DNA from: Alteromonas sp. 1_MG-2023
GTDB taxonomy: Bacteria; Pseudomonadota; Gammaproteobacteria; Enterobacterales; Alteromonadaceae
Direction of reading: 5' to 3'
DNA length: 64,000 nucleotides
Assembly (NCBI RefSeq): GCF_030547075.1
Contig: NZ_JAUOQH010000004.1
Span: 186,001-250,000, forward strand
This document shows positions 52,820 through 61,908 of this stretch, piece after piece. Within the stretch, counting starts at the first letter, position 1. Every line of letters begins with the position of its first letter. The position numbers and the translations under genes are program-made. Below the pieces are notes generated by a model. That model saw nothing but the letters and a program-made list of their open reading frames with translations, was not told the origin of the DNA and made no database searches.

Positions 52820-53638
52820 ATGCACGCACTCTCGCCATCGACTGACTTTTGGTTATCGTTAAAAAAAGAAGCGCAAATTGTGGCGGAAAGCGAGCCGCTA
52901 TTAGCAAGCTATGTTCACGCCTGTATTTCAGCCCATCATAATTTTGAGTCGTCGTTAAGCTTTATACTCTCAAGCAAAATGGCTGATGAAGTCATGCCTG
53001 CTATTGCCATTCGTGAAGTGTTCGATGAGGCTTATTTGTTAGAGCCCTCTATTAGCGAATCTGCTATAGCAGATATTAACGCGATTCGTGCTCGAGACGC
53101 CGCAGTAGACGATTTTTTAGTGCCACTTTTACACTTTAAAGGTTTCCATGCTGTGCAAGTTCACCGTATGGCGCACTACTTGTGGTTGCATGGCAGACAT
53201 CAATTGGCTTTATTCCTACAAAGCCGTAACTCGGCGACCTTCGGCGTAGATATTCACCCTGCCGCTAAGATAGGTAAAGGCGTGATGTTCGATCACGCCA
53301 CCGGTATTGTGGTGGGGGAAACCGCGGTTATTGAAGATAACGTGTCTATTTTGCAGAGCGTAACTCTTGGCGGAACCGGTAACGAGTCTGGCGATCGTCA
53401 CCCCAAAATTCGCCAAGGCGTGCTTGTTGGCGCAGGTGCTAAAATTCTCGGCAATATCGAAATTGGCGAAGGCTCAAAAGTGGGGGCGGGTAGTGTTGTG
53501 TTAGACAACGTTCCACCTCACGTTACCGTAGTGGGTGTGCCGGCTAAAGTCGTTGGGCGCCCAGTATGCCAGCGCCCTTGCGATTCCATGCGTCAAAACG
53601 TGTTAGAAGACAACCAGCCTTATTCGCAAAAGCCTTAA
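52820..53638 (+). CDS. cysE: Serine O-acetyltransferase CysE
   Basis: CysE makes O-acetylserine from serine and acetyl-CoA, the carbon precursor of cysteine. The 272 residues match E. coli (273). An all-helical N-terminal domain is followed by a left-handed beta helix of hexapeptide repeats (KIGKGVMFDHATGIVVGE, NVSILQSVTLGGTG, ILGNIEIGEGSKVGAGSVVL). Catalytic residues lie in FDHATG and DRHPKI. The C-terminal tail used for feedback and for CysK binding is present but ends in QKP rather than the usual Ile. An AGGAA site precedes the ATG. Confidence 0.96.
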   Translation: MHALSPSTDFWLSLKKEAQIVAESEPLLASYVHACISAHHNFESSLSFILSSKMADEVMPAIAIREVFDEAYLLEPSISESAIADINAIRARDAAVDDFLVPLLHFKGFHAVQVHRMAHYLWLHGRHQLALFLQSRNSATFGVDIHPAAKIGKGVMFDHATGIVVGETAVIEDNVSILQSVTLGGTGNESGDRHPKIRQGVLVGAGAKILGNIEIGEGSKVGAGSVVLDNVPPHVTVVGVPAKVVGRPVCQRPCDSMRQNVLEDNQPYSQKP

Positions 53639-53648
53639 GAGCCATTAT

Positions 53649-53690
53649 TTAAAGAGCAAGACCTAAAGAGCAAGACTTTAAGAGCAAGCG
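53649..53690. repeat. Three tandem 14-base repeats after cysE
   Basis: TTAAAGAGCAAGAC, CTAAAGAGCAAGAC and TTTAAGAGCAAGCG stand in a row just after the cysE stop, between convergent cysE and yigB. The last copy can pair with CTTGCT just beyond it, giving a weak hairpin. The origin is probably slippage; a termination role is possible. Confidence 0.75.
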
Positions 53691-53706
53691 CTACTTGCTG
53701 CTTTAC

Positions 53707-54429
53707 TTATAAGAAGTGAGCTAACTCGTCTAACGAATCTAGTGCCACGTGAGGGAGTACAGACGCTCTCTCACGAGGTAAATGCATTTCTCGGTTGCAA
53801 GCAAACCACGCCGACTGAAATCCTGCATTAATTGCCCCGTACACATCTTTAATAATGTTATCGCCCACATGCAGTATATGTTTGGGCGCTTCCCCTATAA
53901 TAGTTACAGCTTCATCAAACATGGCTGGCGAAGGCTTCATGGGGCGGGTGACGCTCGAATGTAGAATTTCATCAAAATAAGGCGTAATGCCTATTTGGTC
54001 GGCGTTCACATTACCATTAGTAATGCCCACCAATGTCATGCGCTCACTCAGCAGCGATAAGGTACTATGCACATCATCAGCCAATTCAAATTGGCTTCTC
54101 GCGTGATAAAAACAGTCGAAACACGCTTGTACAGCAGCGTCTAATTCTTGAGTGTCATGTGATTGAATGTCATGCACTAACGCGGCATTTAGCACGGCTA
54201 AGCGCAGCTTTCCCATATCGGATGAATAAGTAGGATTGGCCGTGATAGCATCCCGCTTTAGCTGTTGCCAGTGTGTAGGAGTTAATGCTGCCGTTTTAGG
54301 GTGATACTGCTTTAAATGCGTATTCAACGCGGCTTCGGCTTGGCGAATAATAGGTTCGTTGTTATATAAGGTGTCATCAAGGTCGAAGGTCATAGCCTTC
54401 ACGGTATTAATAGCTCTGAAGAACTGCAT
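53707..54429 (-). CDS. yigB: HAD-family hydrolase YigB
   Basis: The 240-residue HAD phosphatase has motif I DLDDTLY (residues 17-23), motif II VGITNGN, and motifs III/IV RPMKPSPAMFDEAV and HVGDNIIKDVYGAINAGFQSAW. The E. coli homologue dephosphorylates FMN and the riboflavin intermediate ribitylaminouracil phosphate. It follows xerC by 29 bases in the conserved dapF-DUF484-xerC-yigB cluster. It could supply a riboflavin-pathway step alongside ribA further left. Confidence 0.92.
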   Translation of the reverse strand: MQFFRAINTVKAMTFDLDDTLYNNEPIIRQAEAALNTHLKQYHPKTAALTPTHWQQLKRDAITANPTYSSDMGKLRLAVLNAALVHDIQSHDTQELDAAVQACFDCFYHARSQFELADDVHSTLSLLSERMTLVGITNGNVNADQIGITPYFDEILHSSVTRPMKPSPAMFDEAVTIIGEAPKHILHVGDNIIKDVYGAINAGFQSAWFACNREMHLPRERASVLPHVALDSLDELAHFL

Positions 54430-54458
54430 AATAGTTAAAGGCCTATTTCAAAAGATGA

Positions 54459-55382
54459 TTATTTTTTGTGTGCTCTAGGGTGCGCCGCATCATACACCTT
54501 GGCTAGGTGCTGAAAATCTAAATGGGTATACACTTGGGTGGTAGATAAATTTGCATGGCCTAATAACTCTTGTACCGCCCGTAAATCACCGCTCGATTCT
54601 AATACGTGTGTGGCAAAAGAATGGCGCAATTTATGTGGGCTTACCTTTTGACTCAGGCTTTGTAGTTCCGCCATTTCATTCAGTCGGTTAGCCACTTGGC
54701 GATTGGAGATCCGCGTTTTGCGCTTGCTAACAAAAATAGCCGGTTCGTAGGGCGATGCATAAGCAGGGCGTATTTTAAGCCAAGTATTTAGCGCCTTTTG
54801 AGCTTGTCGGCCTAGAGGCAAAATACGTTGTTTACTGCCTTTACCGGTTACCTTAATGGTGCCGTCTTTCGGGTAGTCACTTAGGTTTAAACCCGTTAAT
54901 TCGCTTAATCGAAGACCGCAGCCGTACAGCAATTCAAACATAGCCACATCGCGGCAAATAATGCCTTCATCCGTATCGCTGCTGCCGGTTTGTTGATTCG
55001 CCAACAACTGCTGCATTTCATCAACACTAAGTTGTTTAGGTAATGGTTTACCTTGTTTGGGTGCTTGAATACCTTCCACAGGGTTACTAAAAAGCTGCTT
55101 ATGCTCAATAAGATATTGGCTGAAAGTGCGCAAGGCAGATAGTCGTAACGCAATGCTTCGAGGTTTGTGCCCGTCCATTTTAGCCGCGGCCATTACACGC
55201 TTTACATCAGAGGGCGTAATTCCCGACCATTCATAAAGCCCTAGAGTAATGGCAATACTGGTGAGTTGTCTGCGATAGTTGCTAATGGTTAGGGGGGATA
55301 ACCCTCGTTCGACTTGTAGGTGAAGCAGGAATTTTTCAAGCCACAGATGGCAGGGTTCACTAAGGGTAGTTTCCGTTGTCAC
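54459..55382 (-). CDS. xerC: Tyrosine recombinase XerC
   Basis: XerC acts with XerD at dif to resolve chromosome dimers. The 307 residues have an N-terminal SAM-like core-binding domain (about 10-100) and the catalytic domain with Arg158 (LLYGCGLRLSEL), Lys181, His250-x2-Arg253 (HKLRHSF), His276 and the nucleophile Tyr285 (TTQVYTHLD). Context in the dapF-DUF484-xerC-yigB run supports XerC rather than XerD or an integron or phage integrase. The gap to the DUF484 gene is five bases. Confidence 0.96.
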   Translation of the reverse strand: MTTETTLSEPCHLWLEKFLLHLQVERGLSPLTISNYRRQLTSIAITLGLYEWSGITPSDVKRVMAAAKMDGHKPRSIALRLSALRTFSQYLIEHKQLFSNPVEGIQAPKQGKPLPKQLSVDEMQQLLANQQTGSSDTDEGIICRDVAMFELLYGCGLRLSELTGLNLSDYPKDGTIKVTGKGSKQRILPLGRQAQKALNTWLKIRPAYASPYEPAIFVSKRKTRISNRQVANRLNEMAELQSLSQKVSPHKLRHSFATHVLESSGDLRAVQELLGHANLSTTQVYTHLDFQHLAKVYDAAHPRAHKK

Positions 55383-55387
55383 GAAAA

Positions 55388-56083
55388 CTAGTACCCCATC
55401 ATCTCTGGCAAAATAATATTAAGCACTTGCTGCAACTGTTGTAGCAACAAGGTATCCATATCGGGGGTGAAATGACTTGCGTCACTGCTACTAATACCCA
55501 AAATACCAATTTCTTGGTTGTCGCCTAATAGCATTAATGCAACAGATTCCGCACTGCTATCACCAAACAACAACTGGCGTTCGTGTTGCGATAATCGGCC
55601 GAAAAAGAAGTTCGATGTTTTAAATCGCTTTTCGGTGAACAACCGGCGTTGTAACTCAGGAATGGCGTGAGGGCCTTTGAAGCTTTTTATTACCGCAGAA
55701 GATAACTGCAAGCGTTCTTGTAACACATCTTCAAGGGTAAACTGCACTTCTGCTACGCTTTCGCAGCGCAGCAACTGTACGTTAAGGTCGGTATACACGC
55801 GGTAAATTTTTTCGTTTTGCTTGGCAATGCTGACTAGTTGGGTGAGTTTATAATTCAACTGACGCACTTTTTTGCGTAGCTGCTCACTCTGAATTTCAAC
55901 CAGTGACACGCTGCCTTTTTGCGCATGAGGAATTTTTAACTTTTCCAATAACTCAGGGTATTGTGCGAAAAAATCAGGGTTTTCTAACAAAAAAGCGCGA
56001 ACTTGCTCTGAGGAAACATCGCTGTCACCTGAAAACACTTCTACTACCGCTGATGCGCTAGCTTGTCCTGATAATTCACTCAT
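55388..56083 (-). CDS. DUF484 protein (YigA-like)
   Basis: The 231-residue protein has the DUF484 opening [25 protein letters not shown], a coiled coil (about 70-95) and a GAF-like C-terminal half ([43 protein letters not shown]). Members are widespread between dapF and xerC with no settled function; the GAF-like fold hints at a ligand-binding sensor. Its start overlaps the dapF stop by four bases (ATGA). Confidence 0.9.
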   Translation of the reverse strand: MSELSGQASASAVVEVFSGDSDVSSEQVRAFLLENPDFFAQYPELLEKLKIPHAQKGSVSLVEIQSEQLRKKVRQLNYKLTQLVSIAKQNEKIYRVYTDLNVQLLRCESVAEVQFTLEDVLQERLQLSSAVIKSFKGPHAIPELQRRLFTEKRFKTSNFFFGRLSQHERQLLFGDSSAESVALMLLGDNQEIGILGISSSDASHFTPDMDTLLLQQLQQVLNIILPEMMGY

Positions 56084-56910
56084 AGATTTATATGTCCATC
56101 ATATACGTGTTCCGCAGGCCCTGTCATTTTCAATACATTGTCTGGGCCAGGCCAGCGGATCCGTAAACTGCCACCGGGTAAATCTACCCGCACATCTTTA
56201 CTTAATTTACCTTGAATCTGGCCGATTGCAACTGCCGCGCATGCGCCGCTGCCACAAGCTAAGGTTTCACCCGAACCTCGCTCAAATACCCGCAAGCGAA
56301 TATGTGATTCATTGATAATTTGCATAAAGCCAACATTCACGCCTTCTGGAAAGCGTTCATTGCGTTCAACGAGTGGGCCTATCTCTTTAACGGGCGCGGT
56401 ATCAACGTCATCTACTTCCATAACACAATGGGGATTACCCATAGAAACGGCACCATAAAACAAGGTTTTATCGTTCACTCTTAGAATATAGGTGTTTTCC
56501 TGCTTGTTCGCTTTAAGTGGAATTTTAGCCGGCTCGAATTCGGGTTTTCCCATATTCACAGTGACTTGGTTGTCTTTTTCTAAGTACAACACCATTTTGC
56601 CGGCTTTGGTACTCACTACAATTTTATTGCGGTTAATTAACCCTTTTTGCTTCACGAAGCGCGCAAAACAACGTGCGCCATTACCACACTGTTCAACTTC
56701 AGAACCATCCGCATTAAAAATACGATAGTGAAAATCTTGTTCAGGGTCGTAAGGCGGTTCAACCATAAGCAATTGATCGAACCCTATACCGAAGTTTCGA
56801 TTTGCTAATTGCTGTATTTTGTCTTTCGAGAAAAAGACGTTCTGAGTGACATTATCAATCACCATGAAGTCATTACCCAGACCGTGCATTTTTGAAAACT
56901 GAACCTGCAT
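56080..56910 (-). CDS. dapF: Diaminopimelate epimerase DapF
   Basis: DapF converts LL- to meso-diaminopimelate for peptidoglycan and lysine. It is a PLP-independent racemase with two catalytic cysteines, seen here as Cys75 (EQCGNGARC) and Cys219 ([11 protein letters not shown]). The 276 residues fit the family (E. coli 274), and the N-terminus [15 protein letters not shown] is typical. It lies 34 bases after lysA, so the two last steps of lysine synthesis are encoded side by side. Confidence 0.97.
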   Translation of the reverse strand: MQVQFSKMHGLGNDFMVIDNVTQNVFFSKDKIQQLANRNFGIGFDQLLMVEPPYDPEQDFHYRIFNADGSEVEQCGNGARCFARFVKQKGLINRNKIVVSTKAGKMVLYLEKDNQVTVNMGKPEFEPAKIPLKANKQENTYILRVNDKTLFYGAVSMGNPHCVMEVDDVDTAPVKEIGPLVERNERFPEGVNVGFMQIINESHIRLRVFERGSGETLACGSGACAAVAIGQIQGKLSKDVRVDLPGGSLRIRWPGPDNVLKMTGPAEHVYDGHINL

Positions 56911-56944
56911 TAACCGCGCTTCTTATTTTAAATTTAACTCTAGT

Positions 56945-58195
56945 TTACGTAAGTTTGTGCTCACCTTTCCAGAGATCTTTTAGAATTTCTCTTTCACGCA
57001 CCACAATTGCTGCGTCACCATCTACCATAATCTCTGCTGGGCGGCAGCGACTATTGTAGTTAGATGCCATGGCAAAGCCATATGCACCGGCACTTCGAAC
57101 CGCTAACAAATCAGTTGGTTCAATAGCAAGTTCACGGTCTTTACCGATGAAATCACCGGTTTCACAAACCGGGCCTACTACATCGTAAATACGCGCTGTA
57201 GCGGTGCTTTCTTGCTTAACCGGAATAATATTTTGCCAAGCCGAGTAAAGTGCAGGTCGAAGTAGGTCATTCATGGCGGCATCAACGATGGCAAAGCTTT
57301 TCTCTTCACCTTCTTTGATGAACTCAACCTCAGTGACCAAAATGCCTGCGTTTGCGGCAATGGCGCGGCCGGGCTCTAAAATGAGTTTAAGGTTTTCGCG
57401 GCCAACCATTTTTTCTGCCATCGCAGCAGCATACGCTTTTGGATGTGGCGGCTCTTCATCGTTATAAGTTACGCCTAAACCACCACCAACATCTAAGTGA
57501 TCAATGGTAATACCGCGCTCTGCTAATTCATCAATAAGCAGTAATAAACGCTCTAGGGCATCAACAAATGGGCCAATTTCAGTTAATTGTGAGCCAATGT
57601 GGCAATCCATACCCACTACATTTAAGTGTGGAAGCGATGCGGCAAGTTCGTAGGTTTGTAGTGCGCGTTCACGGGCAATACCAAACTTGTTCGCTTTTAG
57701 GCCTGTTGAAATATAAGGATGAGTTTTGGCATCTACGTCTGGGTTTATACGCAATGAAATGGGTGCTTTTTTGCCGAGCGATTCTGCTACCGCATTAATA
57801 CGATGCAATTCAGACTCAGACTCTACGTTGAAGCACATAATGCCTTGTTCTAACGCATAGCGAATTTCGTCGGCTTTTTTACCTACACCGGAAAATACTA
57901 CTTTGCTGGCATCGCCGCCGGCTTCCATCACGCGTGCTAATTCACCACCTGAAACGATGTCAAAGCCAGAGCCAATTTTGGCTAATGAACTAAGTACACC
58001 AAGGTTTGAATTGGCTTTTACCGCATAACAAATAAGGTGAGGGTGTTCACCAATTGCATCATTGAAAGCATGCCAATGGCGTTCTAGCGTTGCCCGTGAA
58101 TAAATATAAACAGGGGTTTGGTATTGTGCAGCAATATCTGCAACGGCAACATCTTCAGCGAAAAGCTGGCCGTTTTTATAAGCGAAAAAATCCAC
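56945..58195 (-). CDS. lysA: Diaminopimelate decarboxylase LysA
   Basis: LysA makes lysine from meso-diaminopimelate with PLP. The 416 residues have the PLP lysine in CYAVKANSN (Lys60), HIGSQ, the GGGLGV phosphate loop, EPGRAI and VCETGDFIG with the substrate-binding Cys. The start is GTG 58195, sharing one base with the lptM stop (TAGTG), with AGGAG 10 bases before it. Insertion of lysA between lptM and dapF differs from the E. coli order but is common in other Proteobacteria. Confidence 0.96.
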   Translation of the reverse strand: MDFFAYKNGQLFAEDVAVADIAAQYQTPVYIYSRATLERHWHAFNDAIGEHPHLICYAVKANSNLGVLSSLAKIGSGFDIVSGGELARVMEAGGDASKVVFSGVGKKADEIRYALEQGIMCFNVESESELHRINAVAESLGKKAPISLRINPDVDAKTHPYISTGLKANKFGIARERALQTYELAASLPHLNVVGMDCHIGSQLTEIGPFVDALERLLLLIDELAERGITIDHLDVGGGLGVTYNDEEPPHPKAYAAAMAEKMVGRENLKLILEPGRAIAANAGILVTEVEFIKEGEEKSFAIVDAAMNDLLRPALYSAWQNIIPVKQESTATARIYDVVGPVCETGDFIGKDRELAIEPTDLLAVRSAGAYGFAMASNYNSRCRPAEIMVDGDAAIVVREREILKDLWKGEHKLT

Positions 58196-58377
58196 TAGTT
58201 AGAATCTCCTGGTGTGGAGGCGGGTTGGCTTTGCGTGTTTGGTGAAGACGCTGTTTCGTCTGGCTTTTCAGTTGGCGTTGTTTGCTCTGGCGCTTGTGGA
58301 ATATACAGCGCCCCTTTATAGCCACAACCACTAAGTAGAATGGCTGCGAATGTAACTAAAACCCACTTCTTAAGCAC
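58195..58377 (-). CDS. lptM: LptM (YifL) lipoprotein, LPS-translocon maturation factor
   Basis: LptM is a small outer-membrane lipoprotein that helps LptD oxidative maturation in E. coli. The family mark is the lipidated Cys followed by GYKGALYIP (E. coli CGLKGPLYFP). The rest is a Pro/Thr/Ser-rich tail. I chose GTG 58377, giving a classical lipoprotein signal LKKWVLVTFAAILLSGC. The longest frame starts at ATG 58416, would put hydrophobic residues before the Lys-Lys pair, and lies inside a terminator-like hairpin. It overlaps lysA by one base. Confidence 0.82.
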   Translation of the reverse strand: MLKKWVLVTFAAILLSGCGYKGALYIPQAPEQTTPTEKPDETASSPNTQSQPASTPGDSN

Positions 58378-58429
58378 GAAAAATCCCGCGAATACGACAA
58401 TAAATGCCGTTATCATCGCATTGCGGGAT
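58376..58429 (-). terminator. Terminator-like hairpin between the glycosyltransferase gene and lptM
   Basis: On the minus strand AATCCCGC then AATGCGA pair with TCGTATT and GCGGGATT, with one bulge, and TTTTTC follows. It begins at the glycosyltransferase stop and ends at the lptM GTG. Most transcripts from the upstream genes should stop here, so lptM would need its own promoter nearby, or read-through. Confidence 0.6.
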
Positions 58430-59496
58430 TAAAATGCAAGAGACAATAAGCGTTCTCGTGTTTTATCGCCGTATTGAACATCTTTCCATAGCGAATCACA
58501 CAAACTTTGGGTGTCTTCTAAGTTACCTTGTTTCAACCAATCTATTAGCACATCTGGATTGTCTGGAAACTGAATGGCTTCTATATCTTCTGCTTCTAAC
58601 CACTCTTCAACAATATCGGTATCAAGCTGAAATAGCGTGTGGCAAAGCTCGAGTTTATTCAACGTAAGCACATTCGATAGCTGCTCAAATTGGCCATGAA
58701 GAGGTTTAATAAGAAGCTTTTTACCCAACTGTAAGGCTTCGCTAGAAAGCTCGAAGCCGCCATTCGCAATTACCCCATTGCAATGCTGTAGCGCACGCTG
58801 GAAGTGTTGTTTTGATGTTGGGTTCCACTGAATATGACCCGCATCTTTAATTTCATTGATATCGGGGTGAAAGCACTGAAATTGTTGGTCGCTTAAAGGC
58901 TCTAGCATTTGTTGAACGTCGGTAACATCTTCAAACGGTAGATAAACTAATACATGACCTTTACCCGGCATCGAAAGCGGTTTTTCTGCCACGAAAGGGG
59001 GAATGATGGGCTGATTGAAATGATACCAGTGTACCCCTAATTGAAGATTGGTAGGGGCAAATTTTTTCATTAGCAGTCTATCGATGATGGTGTCGCCCGT
59101 TTTAGGCACATCATACGAGAACGCCGCTTGGTGGCTAATTGAAATAGAGGGGATATTTTGTCGGTTTGCGGCCCATGCTGTTACGGGTTCAAAGTCGTTG
59201 ACCAAAAGGTCGTAACCGCTCGCATCAAAGCTTTTCATGTCTTTCAAAAATTGGCTGATGTTAGCTTGGCGTAGCGTTTCCCATTTGTCGACTTTGCCAC
59301 TTTTGGTAATAAAGCTTAAGCCCGTGAAGGTGCGATAGTCGCCAAATACATCCATATCGAAATATTTATCTGCTGCACGACCAGTGAAAACAAAGTCTAC
59401 TTCAACATCAGAACGCTTAGCGAGTGCTGCTGCCATAATTCTAGCGCGGGCTATGTGCCCGTTGCCGGTGCCTTGCACGCCATACAATAATTTCAT
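58429..59496 (-). CDS. MJ1255/VC2487-family glycosyltransferase
   Basis: The 355-residue protein is a GT-B-like enzyme of the MJ1255 family. It opens with LLYGVQGTGNGHIARARIMAAAL and contains VNDFEPVTAWAANRQNIPSISISHQ and GVIANGGFELSSEALQLGKKLLIKPLHGQFEQ, the last being the nucleotide-sugar region as in MurG relatives. The acceptor is unknown, perhaps a membrane lipid given the PAP2 phosphatase one base upstream. The TAA-C-ATG junction indicates one operon with that gene. Confidence 0.85.
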   Translation of the reverse strand: MKLLYGVQGTGNGHIARARIMAAALAKRSDVEVDFVFTGRAADKYFDMDVFGDYRTFTGLSFITKSGKVDKWETLRQANISQFLKDMKSFDASGYDLLVNDFEPVTAWAANRQNIPSISISHQAAFSYDVPKTGDTIIDRLLMKKFAPTNLQLGVHWYHFNQPIIPPFVAEKPLSMPGKGHVLVYLPFEDVTDVQQMLEPLSDQQFQCFHPDINEIKDAGHIQWNPTSKQHFQRALQHCNGVIANGGFELSSEALQLGKKLLIKPLHGQFEQLSNVLTLNKLELCHTLFQLDTDIVEEWLEAEDIEAIQFPDNPDVLIDWLKQGNLEDTQSLCDSLWKDVQYGDKTRERLLSLAF

Positions 59497-59497
59497 G

Positions 59498-60016
59498 TTA
59501 CCCCAGGATGGAAATACTCAACGACGCGATAATGATACCAAGTAACATACCTGCAACGACATCTGATGGATAGTGCACGCCTAGCAATACCCGAGATAAG
59601 CCAATAAGGGCTGCCCAACTGTATGCCAGTACTGCGAATGGTGGATAGTAATGCGCCACAATGCCTGCCATTAAGCAAGCAGCAGCAGTGTGCCCAGAGG
59701 GCAAAGAGAATTTATCGGATGGCGTAACATGTGCTGTTAAATTCAATAGAAAATCGCAAGGGCGAGGGCGCTTGAACATTTTCTTAAGCAACACATAGAT
59801 AGGCAACTCCAGCGCGTATGCCATCAGCGCTGTATAGAGGAAGAGTTCACCGTGCTCAGGTTCAAAAGCCCAAAGCAAGGCGCCGATAACCAAGTATAGG
59901 TAACCGTCTCCAGTTTTTGACAACCAGATTATGCTGCGACAGTCACGTTTTACGGTAAGACTGTATAAGCGATAGAATAATGTTGTATCGTATTTGGTCA
60001 AGGATTTAAGAAGCAT
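59498..60016 (-). CDS. PAP2-family membrane phosphatase
   Basis: The 172-residue inner-membrane protein carries the three PAP2 motifs: K-x6-RP (KKMFKRPRP), PSGHT, and SR-x5-H-x3-D (SRVLLGVHYPSD), with about five membrane segments. It likely removes phosphate from a lipid such as phosphatidic acid or undecaprenyl pyrophosphate. I chose the ATG at 60016, preceded by CAAGG; a longer frame to 60124 adds 36 unlikely residues. The gene pairs with the following glycosyltransferase. Confidence 0.88.
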   Translation of the reverse strand: MLLKSLTKYDTTLFYRLYSLTVKRDCRSIIWLSKTGDGYLYLVIGALLWAFEPEHGELFLYTALMAYALELPIYVLLKKMFKRPRPCDFLLNLTAHVTPSDKFSLPSGHTAAACLMAGIVAHYYPPFAVLAYSWAALIGLSRVLLGVHYPSDVVAGMLLGIIIASLSISILG

Positions 60017-60384
60017 TAGCCTTGCCCCCTTTCGATTGATTAATGCACAATTTAAAAGCAATCTGTGACCAGTCAGTGACAGAAAAAAGAAACCTTTATG
60101 ACAGGCGGTAGTTGGGTTGGCCACAATGCACTACATTAATAAGCTTCTATTTAGCGTAGTATGTTAATTAGCTGTCTATTCCAAAGACTCGTTGTAAAAA
60201 ACAAGCAATTTACGTGCTAACTAGGTGAAATTGTTGTCACTAAATGAAGTGATTTACCCTTTCGTTGAACTGTCGCAGATGTTTCCCAGAATCTTCATAA
60301 ATCAGGCGTTTTCAACTAGCAAATTAATGCTATGCTAGAACAAGGTAAATAACCTACTACTCTCAATTAAAGTAAGGTAGAGCA
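60017..60384. other. Intergenic region between the divergent PAP2 gene and rraA
   Basis: This region of 368 bases is AT-rich and must hold the two divergent promoters. TATGCTAGAA around 60331 lies near a possible -10 for rraA. I see no gene or strong hairpin. Confidence 0.5.
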
Positions 60385-60870
60385 ATGGATTACAACACTT
60401 CTGAATTGTGCGATTTATTTGCAGACAGCGTCGACGTGGTCGACCCTATCTTCGCAAGCTTTGGCGGCCGTTATTCTTTTGGTGGCGAAATCACCACGAT
60501 TAAGTGTTTTGAAGACCGTGGCCTTATCGACCGCGTATTGGCTCAACCTGGTGCAGGCAAAGTTCTGCTGATTGATGGTGGTGGTTCAACCCGTAGAGCG
60601 TTATTTGATGCAGCCCTTGCTCAAGTGGCTATAGACAACGACTGGGAAGGTATCGTTTGTTACGGCAGCGTACGTGAAGTTGATAACTTGGCCGAAATGG
60701 ATATTGGCGTACTAGCGGTGGCAGCAATACCGGTTAACGCTGAATGTGAAAGCATTGGTGATGTGGACGTGCCGGTTAATTTTGGTGGCGTAACTTTTCT
60801 ACCAGAAGATCATCTTTACGCTGATAGCACGGGCGTTATTCTTTCACCGGAACCTCTCGATATCGACTAA
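60385..60870 (+). CDS. rraA: RNase E activity regulator RraA
   Basis: RraA is a trimeric protein that binds RNase E and inhibits RNA decay in E. coli; relatives are aldolases. The 161 residues equal the E. coli length. Family stretches are [71 protein letters not shown] and [12 protein letters not shown]-like ends. TAAGGTAG precedes the ATG. A strong terminator follows. Confidence 0.95.
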   Translation: MDYNTSELCDLFADSVDVVDPIFASFGGRYSFGGEITTIKCFEDRGLIDRVLAQPGAGKVLLIDGGGSTRRALFDAALAQVAIDNDWEGIVCYGSVREVDNLAEMDIGVLAVAAIPVNAECESIGDVDVPVNFGGVTFLPEDHLYADSTGVILSPEPLDID

Positions 60871-60935
60871 ATTTTTATACAAGGGTCTTGGCTACGTTTG
60901 AGATTTATTACTCAAATACACAGGCTTAAGATAAC

Positions 60936-60975
60936 AAAAGCGGAGACAACTGAATAAAGTGCCTCCGCTTTTTTT
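60936..60975 (+). terminator. Rho-independent terminator of rraA
   Basis: AAAAGCGGAG and CTCCGCTTTT pair over 10 bases with a 17-base loop, ending in seven T. It lies 66 bases after the rraA stop and may also serve the convergent nuclease gene, which has A's on the other side. Confidence 0.88.
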
Positions 60976-61038
60976 GTGCCCAGGATTCAGCAAGCATTTA
61001 TAAGCGCTAGCAAACCCCGCTGCTGTATCTGCTTTTAA

Positions 61039-61839
61039 TTACTTATCAAAAGTCTCATTCAAATACATAGCCAGTCGTATTCCTGCCATTTGTAAGCGCT
61101 GCTTAGCGGTAGGAAGGTGCTGGTATAAGTAATCGTAATTCAGGCTGTTGGCATCTTCAGGGTAGATTTTATCGCGAATTTTGGTGCTCTCTTCAATCCA
61201 TACTAAAGGATCTGTGGTTGCCCAACTACGAATGTCGCTAGGAGTAATATGTTGCGTAAGCCTGTCGGTCCATTCTGTGTAAGACAGTTTACGCTGCTCT
61301 AGCATTTGAGAGTCCCACACTCGATGTAAATTAGAGTCTTGCCAGAAGAAATTTACTTTTACATCGTTACCACCACGGTCACTGCCATCGCCAGCATGCA
61401 ATGGTTGGTGCAAATCACCAATAATGTGCACGACAAAACGAAGCGCTAAGCGCTTTTCTTCAACAGTGGCTGTCTCGCTTTTAAGCGTTTTTGTATACGC
61501 TTTAAGTGCGGTAACAGCATCACCTTGTTTAGGAGCACCTACTTCGGTGTAGCTTTTTTCCTGAGGCACAGTGACATAGTGCCAGTGAGTAGACATTTTT
61601 TGCCAAAACTCGCTTGGGTTTGAGCGCATCTCATCAGCATAGGTAGATGCTTCTGCTAGCGAACCATTGGGCAACAATTCTGCTACTGCGGCTTGCGAAA
61701 GTGGGCTTAAGTATTGCTCTGCAATGGCTCCGGTAACGCGATGGCCTGTTTGTCCCCAACCAAACGCTGGAGATGAAGCAAGTAACGTAATAAGTGAGCT
61801 TAGCGCAACGGCGAAAGTCCTATTTCTCAACGCTATCAT
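61039..61839 (-). CDS. S1/P1-type zinc-dependent nuclease
   Basis: This is a secreted single-strand nuclease/3'-nucleotidase of 266 residues. The signal peptide ends at AFG, giving a mature N-terminal Trp28 (WGQTGHR), which in this family coordinates zinc through its amino group. Other zinc-site motifs are HWHYV, HIIGDLHQPLHAGDGSDRGGNDV and NLHRVWDSQML. It probably scavenges nucleotides or phosphate from external nucleic acid. AAAGGAAAATTA precedes the ATG. It follows ubiX by 69 bases on the same strand. Confidence 0.93.
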   Translation of the reverse strand: MIALRNRTFAVALSSLITLLASSPAFGWGQTGHRVTGAIAEQYLSPLSQAAVAELLPNGSLAEASTYADEMRSNPSEFWQKMSTHWHYVTVPQEKSYTEVGAPKQGDAVTALKAYTKTLKSETATVEEKRLALRFVVHIIGDLHQPLHAGDGSDRGGNDVKVNFFWQDSNLHRVWDSQMLEQRKLSYTEWTDRLTQHITPSDIRSWATTDPLVWIEESTKIRDKIYPEDANSLNYDYLYQHLPTAKQRLQMAGIRLAMYLNETFDK

Positions 61840-61908
61840 TAATTTTCCTTTGTTCTATTTTTAGATTTTGTTAGTAGTTGTTGTTATTTTCTAGTAGCTA
61901 TTTAGTCG

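Noticed and set aside
54459-55382. Integron or phage integrase reading of the tyrosine recombinase
   Set aside because: Length, catalytic residues and the dapF-DUF484-xerC-yigB context identify XerC; no att sites or cassettes are near.
58196-58428. Lysine riboswitch before lysA
   Set aside because: The upstream sequence is coding (lptM) and a terminator-like hairpin; no L-box elements were seen.
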